A program made the translations under genes and the position numbers. Shown in pieces: positions 48,714 through 57,413 of a DNA stretch of 62,871 nucleotides. The notes under the pieces are model-generated. The model did no database searches. It saw nothing but the letters and a program-made list of their open reading frames with translations, and had not been told where the DNA came from. Origin of the DNA: a virus. Each line of letters opens with the position of its first letter. Within the stretch, counting starts at the first letter, position 1. Location: the IMG/VR virus record IMGVR_UViG_3300032516_000020, positions 1-62,871 of that record, one strand, 5' to 3'.

Positions 48714-49814
48714 ATGGCAGATTTTTCATTAACTACGCTCTTCGTAGTGCCAGTAGGACAAACAACGTTTCCTAGCACTGACTCTACGCAAGATTTGACA
48801 GCTGGCCAAGTTGGAGTATTCTCTAACGCCTATGCTGCAACAAACACACCTGGATCATTTCCTTATTTCTACATTGCACAAGGTAGGACAAACACGTATT
48901 TACAAGGTTCTAAAAGATCTGACAAGATCTCTGGTGTTGATAGCACTGGTAGTAAGAACGTGAATGTTACTGAGTGGTATGCAACTGCAGGTAATGCAAC
49001 AGCTGTAAATCAAATTACTCAAGTTACAGATTGGAACGTAAAATGTGGTGACATTGTTACATTGACTTTACGTGCTCATTCTAGCTACTTGGATACTTTG
49101 TATTTCAATGGCTTAACTCGTTCAGTAACTGTTCAAGCTCCTTGCTGCGATTGTGGTGGAGATCCTTGTACTACTGTTGACACAGATGCATTGATTGATG
49201 CGTTCATTGCTAAATTAGAAGCTGCTGCTCCTAGCTTTATCGATGGTGATCCAAACACTGGTACAAACCCTGACAACATCAGATTGAGCCAATTCTTTAC
49301 ATTCACAAACGTTGGTGGAACTATTCTTGAGATTGAAGGTAAGCCTTTAACTAAGTATGGTCAACCTTGTGATGTTGCTGCATTCCCTTTTGAGTATGAC
49401 AGAATGTATTTCAGAACATTTGTTTACAGTGGTCCTGCAACTACAGCTGACTTTATTGTTGCTGATAATTGTAACATTGTAGCAGTTGCAACTGTAACAC
49501 AAACTTCTGGTTATCCTTCAGGTACTTCAGAAGAAATCATCCAATTAGAAAAGAACTTCTACAGCTACCAAGCTGGTTACTTGAAGCATCTTTACAGAAT
49601 GGCTGGTTACAATGAGAACTTTGAGTCTTGGGTAACTGCTGGTACTGTGTATGATGTATTCTACATCAAGTTCAATGAGTATGAGAAATCAGCATACCAA
49701 TGGGGTGATTATATCTATGAAGATTCAATGGTAATTGTTGCTGTTCCAGCAGCTGCTTCTGCAACTCTTCAAGCAATTCTTGAAGATGCATTAGGAACTG
49801 TAAGCTTTACCTAA
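48714..49814 (+). CDS. Abundant structural protein, 366 residues
   Basis: Starts MADFSLTTLFVVPVGQTTFP and is beta-rich throughout. Its codon use (CGT, GCT, AAC, TTG frequent) mirrors that of the major capsid gene and not the flanking genes, implying very high translation. Contains CCDCGGDPC, a metal- or disulfide-like Cys cluster. Candidate for a capsid auxiliary, decoration or major tail protein. A very large terminator follows. Confidence 0.65.
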   Translation: MADFSLTTLFVVPVGQTTFPSTDSTQDLTAGQVGVFSNAYAATNTPGSFPYFYIAQGRTNTYLQGSKRSDKISGVDSTGSKNVNVTEWYATAGNATAVNQITQVTDWNVKCGDIVTLTLRAHSSYLDTLYFNGLTRSVTVQAPCCDCGGDPCTTVDTDALIDAFIAKLEAAAPSFIDGDPNTGTNPDNIRLSQFFTFTNVGGTILEIEGKPLTKYGQPCDVAAFPFEYDRMYFRTFVYSGPATTADFIVADNCNIVAVATVTQTSGYPSGTSEEIIQLEKNFYSYQAGYLKHLYRMAGYNENFESWVTAGTVYDVFYIKFNEYEKSAYQWGDYIYEDSMVIVAVPAAASATLQAILEDALGTVSFT

Positions 49815-49845
49815 TCTGAAGAGTTAGTAATAATATCATATAACC

Positions 49846-49886
49846 TATGCCAGAGGTGAGAGGATCAAACTCAATCCTCTGGCATA
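49846..49886 (+). terminator. Intrinsic terminator after the abundant structural gene
   Basis: Perfect 11-bp stem TATGCCAGAGG/CCTCTGGCATA (49846-49856, 49876-49886), 19-nt loop which can itself partly pair (GAGGAT/ATCCTC), then ATTATTTTAAA. Confidence 0.85.
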
Positions 49887-49901
49887 ATTATTTTAAACAA
49901 C

Positions 49902-50453
49902 ATGGCAACAAAGCTTGATTTTTTAGTAGTTCCTACATACAACACATTAACGCTGGGTATTGCTGATGCCTCTATATATGTTGGTGTTCCAGCATCTCCC
50001 TCAATTGAGATAAGCGTTCCAGGTTTTTCAAAAGTGAATCTTCCATTCGTTCCAAACGATTTCAATATATTCAATTCTGCTTCTTTAGGATTAAGTGATC
50101 CTGGAGTTAATAATCCCATACCTGATGGTGTTTATTATTTAAAATATTCAATTGCTCCATCGTTTGAAAACTATGTAGAGAAATCTATAATAAGAGTGGA
50201 GCAGTTACAAGAAAGATTTGATGCAGCATTTATGCAACTTGATATGATGGAGTGTGATCTTGCTATCAAGACACAATCAAAAGTTGAACTAAATAGTATA
50301 TATTTCTTTATCCAAGGAGCTGTTGCTGCTGCAAACAATTGTGCTGTTGATACAGCAAACAAGTTATATGCTCAGGCAAGTAAAATGTTAACTAACTTTA
50401 CAAGAGGTGACTGTGGCTGCTCAGGAAATAATTATATAACCAACTTTTACTAA
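49902..50453 (+). CDS. Structural-region hypothetical protein, 183 residues
   Basis: Contains an Ig-like or beta-sandwich start (TYNTLTLGIADASIYVGVPA, PGVNNPIPDGVYYLKYSIAP) and a helical middle (VEQLQERFDAAFMQLDMMEC), then a Cys/Gly tail (RGDCGCSGNNY). Typical of conserved structural genes in this phage group. Function unknown. Confidence 0.6.
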   Translation: MATKLDFLVVPTYNTLTLGIADASIYVGVPASPSIEISVPGFSKVNLPFVPNDFNIFNSASLGLSDPGVNNPIPDGVYYLKYSIAPSFENYVEKSIIRVEQLQERFDAAFMQLDMMECDLAIKTQSKVELNSIYFFIQGAVAAANNCAVDTANKLYAQASKMLTNFTRGDCGCSGNNYITNFY

Positions 50454-50454
50454 T

Positions 50455-50598
50455 ATGGCTAAGTGTTCAAAGTGTGGAGCTAATGTAGGATGTGGATGTC
50501 AATTAATTAATGGTCTCTGTGCATATTGTCATGGACAGTTGCAAAAGGGAATAAACAGTTTAAAAAATGTTATCACCCAGATTAACCAATTGTATTGA
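50455..50598 (+). CDS. 47-residue zinc-binding small protein
   Basis: ATG at 50455 opens 47 codons to TGA at 50596-50598. Cys spacing MAKCSKCGANVGCGC and LCAYCHG makes a zinc ribbon of two CxxC pairs. It starts 2 nt after the previous stop and overlaps the next gene's start by 32 nt. Small Cys-rich proteins sit in the same place in related phages; function unknown. Confidence 0.65.
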   Translation: MAKCSKCGANVGCGCQLINGLCAYCHGQLQKGINSLKNVITQINQLY

Positions 50599-50833
50599 GT
50601 GTACAACCATCTCAGCCCTTCTATCTGATATAGATTGTAAGCTTACTGAGATGGCAAACAATTATTATAACAATATTGTATTTTCATTGAATCTTCCTGC
50701 TAAAGGTGTTGTAATGCTTGACCTTCTTAACTACAAAAGAATACTTACGTATAAGCTTTGTAATGAGAATTATGCATCACCTTTTACAGTGCAGATGATA
50801 GCTAGTAGAGTTAAACTTTTAAAATTTAAATAA
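50567..50833 (+). CDS. Hypothetical protein, 88 residues
   Basis: Starts MLSPRLTNCIECTTISALLS, contains DIDCKLTEMANNYYNNIVFS. The NCIECTTI-x-LL..DIDCK pattern recurs in Bacteroidota phage tail regions. It stops directly before the tail-collar gene (TAA ATG with no gap). Function unknown. Confidence 0.6.
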   Translation: MLSPRLTNCIECTTISALLSDIDCKLTEMANNYYNNIVFSLNLPAKGVVMLDLLNYKRILTYKLCNENYASPFTVQMIASRVKLLKFK

Positions 50834-51961
50834 ATGAGTTGTTCAAATTGCTTCAATGGTTGTGCTGAGATTGTCTCAGACCAATGTGTAAAATATACAG
50901 GAATAGACATTCCTGTTTTAGGAATAAAGAATGGAGACTCTCTATCATTCGTAGAGCAAGCTCTTATAACATTCCTCACCTCAACATTAGATGGATCAGG
51001 AATTAAACCTGACATCAGTTCCACTATTATATGTAACCTTGTTAAAGACTATCTTCCTACATGTGGAGATCTTACAGTGGTAGACTTCTTAACAGCCCTT
51101 ATAAAAGCTGCATGCGATCTTCAGGAACAAGTAGATCTTATAGTTGCAGACATAGTAGTAATCAATAATCAATTAGATATAATTGAAGGTGATTATGATG
51201 TAAACTGTCTCACAGGCGTAACTGCAGGTAGTGGCACACATGCTGTTCTCCAGGCAACAATAGATGCATTATGTGCATTTATTGTAGATGTAGAAACAAA
51301 CTATGTATTGCTTGCTGATTTTAATACATTAGTTGCTGATTATTTAGCAGGTCTTCCTTCAAGCACATTAGTAAGTCAAAAGATGGTTCCATATGTTGCT
51401 TATGAATATTATGGCTCATTAACACAGTTTGATGCTACAGGTAAGGGAATAGGAGATTGGGATAAAATCTATTTATGTAATGGATTAAATAGCACTCCTG
51501 ATAGAAGAGGTGTTGTTGCTGTAGGTGCTATATCAAGTGTTCCTGGTGGACCTCTTCCATCAGCAACAAATCCTGCATCTTCTCCTTTTAATCCAAACTA
51601 TGCGTTTGCAGGCCCAATTGTAGGAAGTAATAGTGTTACATTAAACACTAACCAAATTCCTTCACATGTCCATGTGAATACATTAACTTTTACTAATCCT
51701 GACCACACACACTTTACAGTTGGTGGTAATACTAGTGATAGCTCTATTACAGCTGCAACATCAATTGCAAATGGAGCAGCTCTTGGAGGAAATACAAGTT
51801 ATTCATTAGCACAAGGTAGTGTTCCTGCTACACTTGGTTTAACTAGTCCTAGTAAGTCAGCTCTTACAATAGATCTTACAAACGTTACTGCTGGTGGAAA
51901 CCAAGCACATGCTAACAATCAACCAGCAATTGCTGCTTATTACATAATGTATCGTCCATAA
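50834..51961 (+). CDS. Tail fibre protein with tail-collar domain
   Basis: 375 residues. N-terminal attachment region (Cys-rich), a helical/beta middle, and a tail-collar domain at about residues 190-235 with the hallmark GDWDKIYLCNG, PDRRG and later NQIPSHVH. The collar family is found in receptor-binding fibres. The C-terminus (HANNQPAIAAYYIMYRP) matches the typical end of collar proteins. A surface receptor-binding or fibre-joint role is likely. Confidence 0.85.
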   Translation: MSCSNCFNGCAEIVSDQCVKYTGIDIPVLGIKNGDSLSFVEQALITFLTSTLDGSGIKPDISSTIICNLVKDYLPTCGDLTVVDFLTALIKAACDLQEQVDLIVADIVVINNQLDIIEGDYDVNCLTGVTAGSGTHAVLQATIDALCAFIVDVETNYVLLADFNTLVADYLAGLPSSTLVSQKMVPYVAYEYYGSLTQFDATGKGIGDWDKIYLCNGLNSTPDRRGVVAVGAISSVPGGPLPSATNPASSPFNPNYAFAGPIVGSNSVTLNTNQIPSHVHVNTLTFTNPDHTHFTVGGNTSDSSITAATSIANGAALGGNTSYSLAQGSVPATLGLTSPSKSALTIDLTNVTAGGNQAHANNQPAIAAYYIMYRP

Positions 51962-51977
51962 TTTAAACTTAATATAA

Positions 51978-53597
51978 ATGTCTTGTTTACCAGGTACACC
52001 TTGCTACACTAGCACAATACATACCACAGGAGGATTAACAGGAGGTTGTAATATCGATCCTTGTATAACCCTCAAACTATCATCTGATTCTGTGTTGTAC
52101 ACAGGACCAAATCTTCCTTGTTCAGGAATAAATCCATGTGATAACATGTCATTAGCTCTTCAGAAAATAGATGCTGTGATTTGTAATCCTCCAGCTCTTT
52201 CTGTAACAGCAGACAATGGACTAACTAAAACTGCAAATAACATACAACTTGGTGGACCACTAATTCAACAAACTGTTATTACAACAAGTCATGCAAACAC
52301 ATTCTCCTTACTAGGACTAGATGATGACTTAACTCCTACATACGTACTTTCTCAAACAAGTGGTGGTGTAACTAAAAGAACAACAATAGCAAGTATTATT
52401 TCTACAATCATTGTTAATAATGGTCTTACTAATACAGCAGGAACTTTACAATTAAGTGGTCCATTAATTAAACCAACCACTGTAACAACAGATGTTACAA
52501 ACACATTATCTTTAGCAGGCCTTCAGGCAGATGCAAATCCTGATTTCATTGTTACAGAAACAACAGCAGGTGTTGTAAGAAGAATCTCTACATCAGCTCT
52601 TGCTACATTGATTGTTCCACCTCCAGTAGTTATTACAGCAGACAATGGTCTTACAAAGACAGTGAACAATATTCAACTTGGTGGACCATTACTTAAAAAT
52701 ACATCAATAGATCTTGCTACATATAATTTAACATTAAGCGATTCAACCTCTCCTCAAAAACTTTCAAAAATAACATTAGGAGTAAAGACTCTTGATGTAT
52801 ATTCTGAATATACACAAATTGGTAATAATTCTATTCCTCTACAAAAATTTGGAACAGCTATTGGTAGAGCTAATAGTTTATTAGGAACTGGACAAAATGG
52901 ATTTGCTGCAGGTGTAGCCAATACTATATATACAGGATCAAGCAGTTATGCAATAGGTGAAAGTAATTCAATTTACACTAGTCAATGTGGTGCTCTTGGA
53001 TATGCTCAAATAGTTCGAGGATCCTATTGTCATTCTATTGGATATGATAATGAAACGCCTATAGGGGCTTTAGGAACATTCCAAGTTGGTATATTTAATG
53101 ATAGCACTGCTGTAGATTATATTACTAAATTCTCAGATCCTGGTTTACCAGCATTTAGTGTTGCTCATGGTAAACAATCAGGCAATAATCCTGCAGAGCG
53201 TCTTAATGTATTTCATGTAATGACCAATGGTCTTGTAAAGTCAAAAGATGGACATGATGCAAGAGCAGGAGAAAGAGGAATTGTTCCTGCTCATTGGAGC
53301 ACAACAGGATGGACTGATACAGTGGTACGTACATTTGATACTGGTGCAAAGTATATAATTATGCAGATTGTAGCAGGAGATGACTTTTCAAATATTGTAG
53401 ATGAAGTATTATGGGGATCAACAAATAAAACAGGATTTACATTTATCTCTATTGGTGGTTTTCCTACAACCTGGACAAATGGATCTACAGTACGTAAGGT
53501 GGGAAGACCAGGAACACCTGCAATAGGAGAATTAGGATTTAATCTTGACTTAAGTCAAATGGAATACTGGAATGGCAGTGCGTGGACACAGTTTTAA
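51978..53597 (+). CDS. Large repetitive tail fibre/spike-like protein
   Basis: 539 residues. Three diverged repeats of about 60 residues share NGLT(K)T-x-NNIQLGGPL-like cores (residues about 75-95, 145-165, 215-240), separated by TVTTDVTNTLSLAGL-type strands. The C-terminal third has a globular receptor-binding-like region (YAIGESNSIYTSQCGALGYA, ending MEYWNGSAWTQF). Repeats plus the collar gene before it indicate a virion fibre. No enzymatic motif recognised. Confidence 0.7.
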   Translation: MSCLPGTPCYTSTIHTTGGLTGGCNIDPCITLKLSSDSVLYTGPNLPCSGINPCDNMSLALQKIDAVICNPPALSVTADNGLTKTANNIQLGGPLIQQTVITTSHANTFSLLGLDDDLTPTYVLSQTSGGVTKRTTIASIISTIIVNNGLTNTAGTLQLSGPLIKPTTVTTDVTNTLSLAGLQADANPDFIVTETTAGVVRRISTSALATLIVPPPVVITADNGLTKTVNNIQLGGPLLKNTSIDLATYNLTLSDSTSPQKLSKITLGVKTLDVYSEYTQIGNNSIPLQKFGTAIGRANSLLGTGQNGFAAGVANTIYTGSSSYAIGESNSIYTSQCGALGYAQIVRGSYCHSIGYDNETPIGALGTFQVGIFNDSTAVDYITKFSDPGLPAFSVAHGKQSGNNPAERLNVFHVMTNGLVKSKDGHDARAGERGIVPAHWSTTGWTDTVVRTFDTGAKYIIMQIVAGDDFSNIVDEVLWGSTNKTGFTFISIGGFPTTWTNGSTVRKVGRPGTPAIGELGFNLDLSQMEYWNGSAWTQF

Positions 53598-53608
53598 ACC
53601 AAACATAA

Positions 53609-54778
53609 ATGACAGTAACAATAACATTAACTATTGCTGGTGCTGATACAGGTCCTTTTCTTTTATTCTCTGATGCAGATGGATATTCTTCTGCATTTGA
53701 GGTGGGGGTAACTAAAGCTGCTCTTGAGGCAGGATATACAACAATTCTTGTTCCTCCATTTACAACAACAATTAGAGTGATGTCAGCAGGAATATGTACA
53801 AACTATATTGATATTCCTATAGACCTTGCTAATTACTGTTACACTGCAAACGTGACAGGAGGAGGAGGACAATGTACAATTAGTTGGACTAATCCTGATG
53901 GAACTGCTAGTAGTGAGATTATTAATGATAAAGTTACAAGTATAACTTTCTGTGCTGAGGAAGGAAGTGTTAATTCTTTATGTATAGGTGGTGAAGTTTC
54001 TACAATTACAGGAGGTACACTTGTTTGTTCAGTTGATGGAGATTGTCCAACAACAACAACTACAACTACACAAAATCCATATCTTTTAATAGATATGTGT
54101 TTTACTGTTGTTGGTAGAAGTCAAAATTTGTTATGTACTATAACTGGTGTTGGGGGTGTTGCAACAGGACTATATAACAATCATCCCTACTATGAATTAC
54201 TATGTAACTTTAATTGTCCTTTAGGACCAAGTTCAAGAACAGTGTATGTTATATATAGTGTACTTAATACTAGATGGGAATCATGGGATACTTTTGATCC
54301 TATATTAGGACCTTCAGGAATTTTATTAGCATCTTTAGTTACTACGCAACCATACCCTGAAATGCTAACATCTTATTGGGATAATTACACTACAGGTTTT
54401 AGATTCTATTCATCTGTTGATGTTAGTAAGGTGGGTGGTGTTTGTGAAACAAATATAAATAGAACTGATGTATTTTATGAAGTGGATACATGTTCTTCAG
54501 GTGGAGTGTTTGAAATAGATATTGTTGATACTAATTTATTTACTCAAGCTACACCTTATGTTGGTTCAGGATCTCTTCCAATAACTGTATACCCTGGTTA
54601 TTTATTGCAAGTTTTTGGAACTACAGGAAGTGGTGGAACTACAACAATAACAATATTAGAAGGTGCAACTATTGTATTTACAAATACATATCCTCCAAGT
54701 ACAGTAATTCCACAGTTTGCTGCATCTGTTGTATTAGGATATGATAGTTACACAGTTCAAATTATAGAAACTTGTTAA
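53609..54778 (+). CDS. Ig/BACON-like modular virion protein with Thr linker
   Basis: 389 residues. N-terminal beta-sandwich (TITLTIAGADTGPFLLFSDA), a second module with Cys pairs, then a CPTTTTTTT linker at about residue 150 and a C-terminal beta-rich domain (TNLFTQATPYVGSGSLPITV). Poly-Thr linkers between domains are common in Bacteroidota phage fibres. It is the last gene before terminator 54824, so it ends the fibre unit. Confidence 0.6.
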   Translation: MTVTITLTIAGADTGPFLLFSDADGYSSAFEVGVTKAALEAGYTTILVPPFTTTIRVMSAGICTNYIDIPIDLANYCYTANVTGGGGQCTISWTNPDGTASSEIINDKVTSITFCAEEGSVNSLCIGGEVSTITGGTLVCSVDGDCPTTTTTTTQNPYLLIDMCFTVVGRSQNLLCTITGVGGVATGLYNNHPYYELLCNFNCPLGPSSRTVYVIYSVLNTRWESWDTFDPILGPSGILLASLVTTQPYPEMLTSYWDNYTTGFRFYSSVDVSKVGGVCETNINRTDVFYEVDTCSSGGVFEIDIVDTNLFTQATPYVGSGSLPITVYPGYLLQVFGTTGSGGTTTITILEGATIVFTNTYPPSTVIPQFAASVVLGYDSYTVQIIETC

Positions 54779-54823
54779 TAATTTATATAAAAACTCCTGC
54801 TTTGTTGGTTTTGTAGGAATGTT

Positions 54824-54847
54824 CTCCTAGCATCTCTATGCTGGGAG
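54824..54847 (+). terminator. Intrinsic terminator after the fibre unit
   Basis: Ten pairs CTCCTAGCAT/ATGCTGGGAG (54824-54833, 54838-54847, one G-T) with loop CTCT and TTTCTTTTT following. Confidence 0.9.
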
Positions 54848-54898
54848 TTTCTTTTTAACTAATCTAATTATATACAATAATTATCTCTGTTAATTTAA

Positions 54899-54931
54899 TT
54901 TGGACAATTACAAAAAAAATAATTATCTTTA
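54899..54931 (+). promoter_or_regulatory. Promoter for the phosphoesterase/tail unit
   Basis: TTTG (54899-54902), 21-nt spacer, TATCTTTA (54924-54931), then 27 nt to the ATG at 54959. Follows the fibre-unit terminator, giving a promoter-terminator boundary. Confidence 0.65.
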
Positions 54932-54958
54932 AAAAGTTTTAATCAAACTTACCTCTAT

Positions 54959-56206
54959 ATGAATAACAATCAACAGATGATTGAACGATTGAAGGAAATG
55001 TTGTATAAGAAAAAAAGTAAAGCATATTATGCAGAAGCTTTAGGGGTAAGTGAAGAAAAGATCTCAGAACTTTATAAGGAGATGGGTAGACGACAAACAA
55101 TCAACAGAGCACCAAAGAAGTTACATAGTGCTGCTAATAAATCAGTTAAGTATGAGGAGGATATTGTAAGTGGTACAGGTGAGCTAGTTTTTAATACAGA
55201 TGAGGAAATAAAAAGTCTTGATGATCTTATAAAGAAGTCAAAGATTGATACAGATAAGTGGAATATAACTAAATACATACAGAACTATTGGGGGAATACA
55301 AACAATCCCTGTTGGCAGGTAAAAGCTTGGTTAAGTAAGAAAGGTGATGAACAGCTCTTTCAGGATTATTTTGTTGAGTTTCTAACTACCTATAAACCAG
55401 TAGCAAAGAAAACATCTGCTCCTAAGGAAACAGATAAATCAGAAGCTTGTCTAATAATAAATAAACAAGATTCTCATTTAAACAAACATGACATTAATGG
55501 TGACAATAAGATTGAATGGAGAGGTGCTGATATTGAAACAAGAGTTAGCACTATACTTGCTCAGGCAAAACTATCCAATGATCTTACAACAGTCACTTAC
55601 ATAATAGGATCTGATGAGTTTAATAGTGAGTGGACAGGCATGACCACTAAAGGAACTCCTCAACAGAACACAGACGATTATCAGAAGTCTTTTGAAGAAA
55701 TATGTAATCATGAGATAGATATGATTACACTTCTTTTAAGAAATGCCAAGTATGTAGAGGTTATATATGTTCCTGGGAACCATGATGAGTATGTAGGGTG
55801 GCATTTGATAAAGTGGTTAGATGCATACTTTAGACATGATGTGCAAGATGAAAGAGTGGTGTTTAATACAGAACCAAGCTATAGGAAGTATATATCCTAT
55901 GGAACTACAGCAATGATGTTTAATCATGGAGATGCTATAAAGCCTTCAAAGCTTGCAAGTATATTTCCAATGGAATTTAGAGATGAGTGGTCATATTATG
56001 ATCACTTTTATATTTTTACAGGAGATAAACACCATGAGGTTTCACAAGACTTTAATGGTATTAAGTTCTACCAGATTCCTGCCTTTTCAAAGGCAAAAAG
56101 TAAATGGGATGATAAACATGGCTACACTTGCTCTAAAGGAGAGATTACAGCTTTCCTAATAGAAAAAGGACAAGGCATGACAAACATATTTAAACAGTAT
56201 TTATAA
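54959..56206 (+). CDS. Calcineurin-like metallophosphoesterase with N-terminal HTH
   Basis: 415 residues. N-terminal helix-turn-helix-like segment (AYYAEALGVSEEKISELYKE), a Lys/Ser linker, then a metal phosphoesterase: LIINKQDSHLNKHD (motif I, D-x-H), IIGSDEFNSEWTG (motif II), IYVPGNHDEYVG (GNHD, motif III), MFNHGDAIKP and FTGDKHHEV (final His motif). The motif I-III spacing is normal. The gene lies in the virion arm with its own promoter. Possible target is DNA, RNA or a nucleotide second messenger; not determined. Confidence 0.85.
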   Translation: MNNNQQMIERLKEMLYKKKSKAYYAEALGVSEEKISELYKEMGRRQTINRAPKKLHSAANKSVKYEEDIVSGTGELVFNTDEEIKSLDDLIKKSKIDTDKWNITKYIQNYWGNTNNPCWQVKAWLSKKGDEQLFQDYFVEFLTTYKPVAKKTSAPKETDKSEACLIINKQDSHLNKHDINGDNKIEWRGADIETRVSTILAQAKLSNDLTTVTYIIGSDEFNSEWTGMTTKGTPQQNTDDYQKSFEEICNHEIDMITLLLRNAKYVEVIYVPGNHDEYVGWHLIKWLDAYFRHDVQDERVVFNTEPSYRKYISYGTTAMMFNHGDAIKPSKLASIFPMEFRDEWSYYDHFYIFTGDKHHEVSQDFNGIKFYQIPAFSKAKSKWDDKHGYTCSKGEITAFLIEKGQGMTNIFKQYL

Positions 56207-56934
56207 TGTCAACATTAAGAAAACTAGTTTCAGATGTACGATCAATGCATAAGCTTCTATCTACAGATAGCTTAATAACAGATCGTGTTATAGCTTCTGA
56301 AATCAAAAATAATGCTCAGCTTCTTATAAAGAGAGAAACAAATCTTAGAAAGCTTTGGGCTACATCAACTCTCTTCACTACCATTCCTTGTTTAGAGATG
56401 ATGGAAGTTTCTATTTCAGAGTGTTGTAATTATGTAGACCCCTGTACAGTGGCAAGAACTAGATTCAAGCTCCCAAGAATAGGAGAAGGTAATTACCAAT
56501 ATCTTATACAGGGTGTGTATTCAATTAACGCAATGAGTGGTTCTGGAAAGAAGCTTAAAGAAATTACTATCAATAGGTATATAAATCTATTGAAGCTTCC
56601 TATTATAAAGAATGAAGAATACTACTGGATTGTGAATGACTACTTGTATGTAAGCAATCCTCTTCTTCAAGCTATAAGAATAGCTGCATTCTTTGAACAG
56701 GATGTTCCTAATGAGATTATGTATCCTGAATGTGATTGTGGAGATGCAAGACCTACAGATGAAGAGTGGTGTAAAAACCCTTTGGACAAACCTTATGGTC
56801 TTCCAGGATACCTAGAGAGTCAAGTTTTACAATTAACATCGCAGAAACTTTTAACTACATATTTTGCATTGAAAACAGATTTCACAGATAATCAGTTAGA
56901 TGGACAAGCACCAAACGCACCAGCAGGAAAATAA
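56206..56934 (+). CDS. Ring/neck protein, 242 residues
   Basis: Starts on the previous stop (TAATG). Contains ISECCNYVDPCTVARTRFKL and RYINLLKLPIIKNEEYYWIV, beta-rich and helical; two C-rich spots. The order (this gene, IHF-like, adaptor, giant tail ORF) resembles the ring and tail adaptor region of crAss-like phages. The assignment is positional. Confidence 0.55.
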   Translation: MSTLRKLVSDVRSMHKLLSTDSLITDRVIASEIKNNAQLLIKRETNLRKLWATSTLFTTIPCLEMMEVSISECCNYVDPCTVARTRFKLPRIGEGNYQYLIQGVYSINAMSGSGKKLKEITINRYINLLKLPIIKNEEYYWIVNDYLYVSNPLLQAIRIAAFFEQDVPNEIMYPECDCGDARPTDEEWCKNPLDKPYGLPGYLESQVLQLTSQKLLTTYFALKTDFTDNQLDGQAPNAPAGK

Positions 56935-57407
56935 TGAGAGTAAAAGTAGATTGGAGAAGTGCTAGTAGAGATAATTACAATAGTTTTTGTAAATTACACC
57001 CATCAATAAAACTTACATTTGATGAGTGGAGAAATATTGTCTACTCATTCAATGATTCTTTTAAAAACTACATATTAGAGACAGGAGAAAAAGCAAGACT
57101 TCCTTTTGGGTTTGGAGAGTTTTCAATTAATAAAAAGAAGAGAAAAAAGAGGAAAGGGTTGAGTGATGAGTTTGTAAATCTTCCTATTGATTGGCAAAAG
57201 ACTAAAGAGAAAGGAAAACGTATTTACAATTTCAATTTTCACACAGAAGGGTTTTTCTTTGGATGGATGTGGTTTAAAAATTCAGCCAGAATAAAGAATG
57301 TTGACCTTTGGTATTTCAAAGCATCGAGGGTTACATCAAGACTCTTGTCTCATTATATAAAGACTAATGAGAAATATCAACATATGTATAACGAGTGGAA
57401 AAAATAA
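56934..57407 (+). CDS. IHF/HU-like DNA-binding protein, 157 residues
   Basis: Helix then a Gly-Phe-Gly hairpin start: TFDEWRNIVYSFNDSFKNYI followed by LPFGFGEFSINKKKRKKRKG. The GFGEF motif and basic arm resemble HU/IHF, as at 36693-37106. The rest is basic and aromatic. crAss-like phages carry two IHF-like genes in their virion arms. May assist DNA bending at packaging. Confidence 0.65.
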   Translation: MRVKVDWRSASRDNYNSFCKLHPSIKLTFDEWRNIVYSFNDSFKNYILETGEKARLPFGFGEFSINKKKRKKRKGLSDEFVNLPIDWQKTKEKGKRIYNFNFHTEGFFFGWMWFKNSARIKNVDLWYFKASRVTSRLLSHYIKTNEKYQHMYNEWKK

Positions 57408-57413
57408 AATAAT

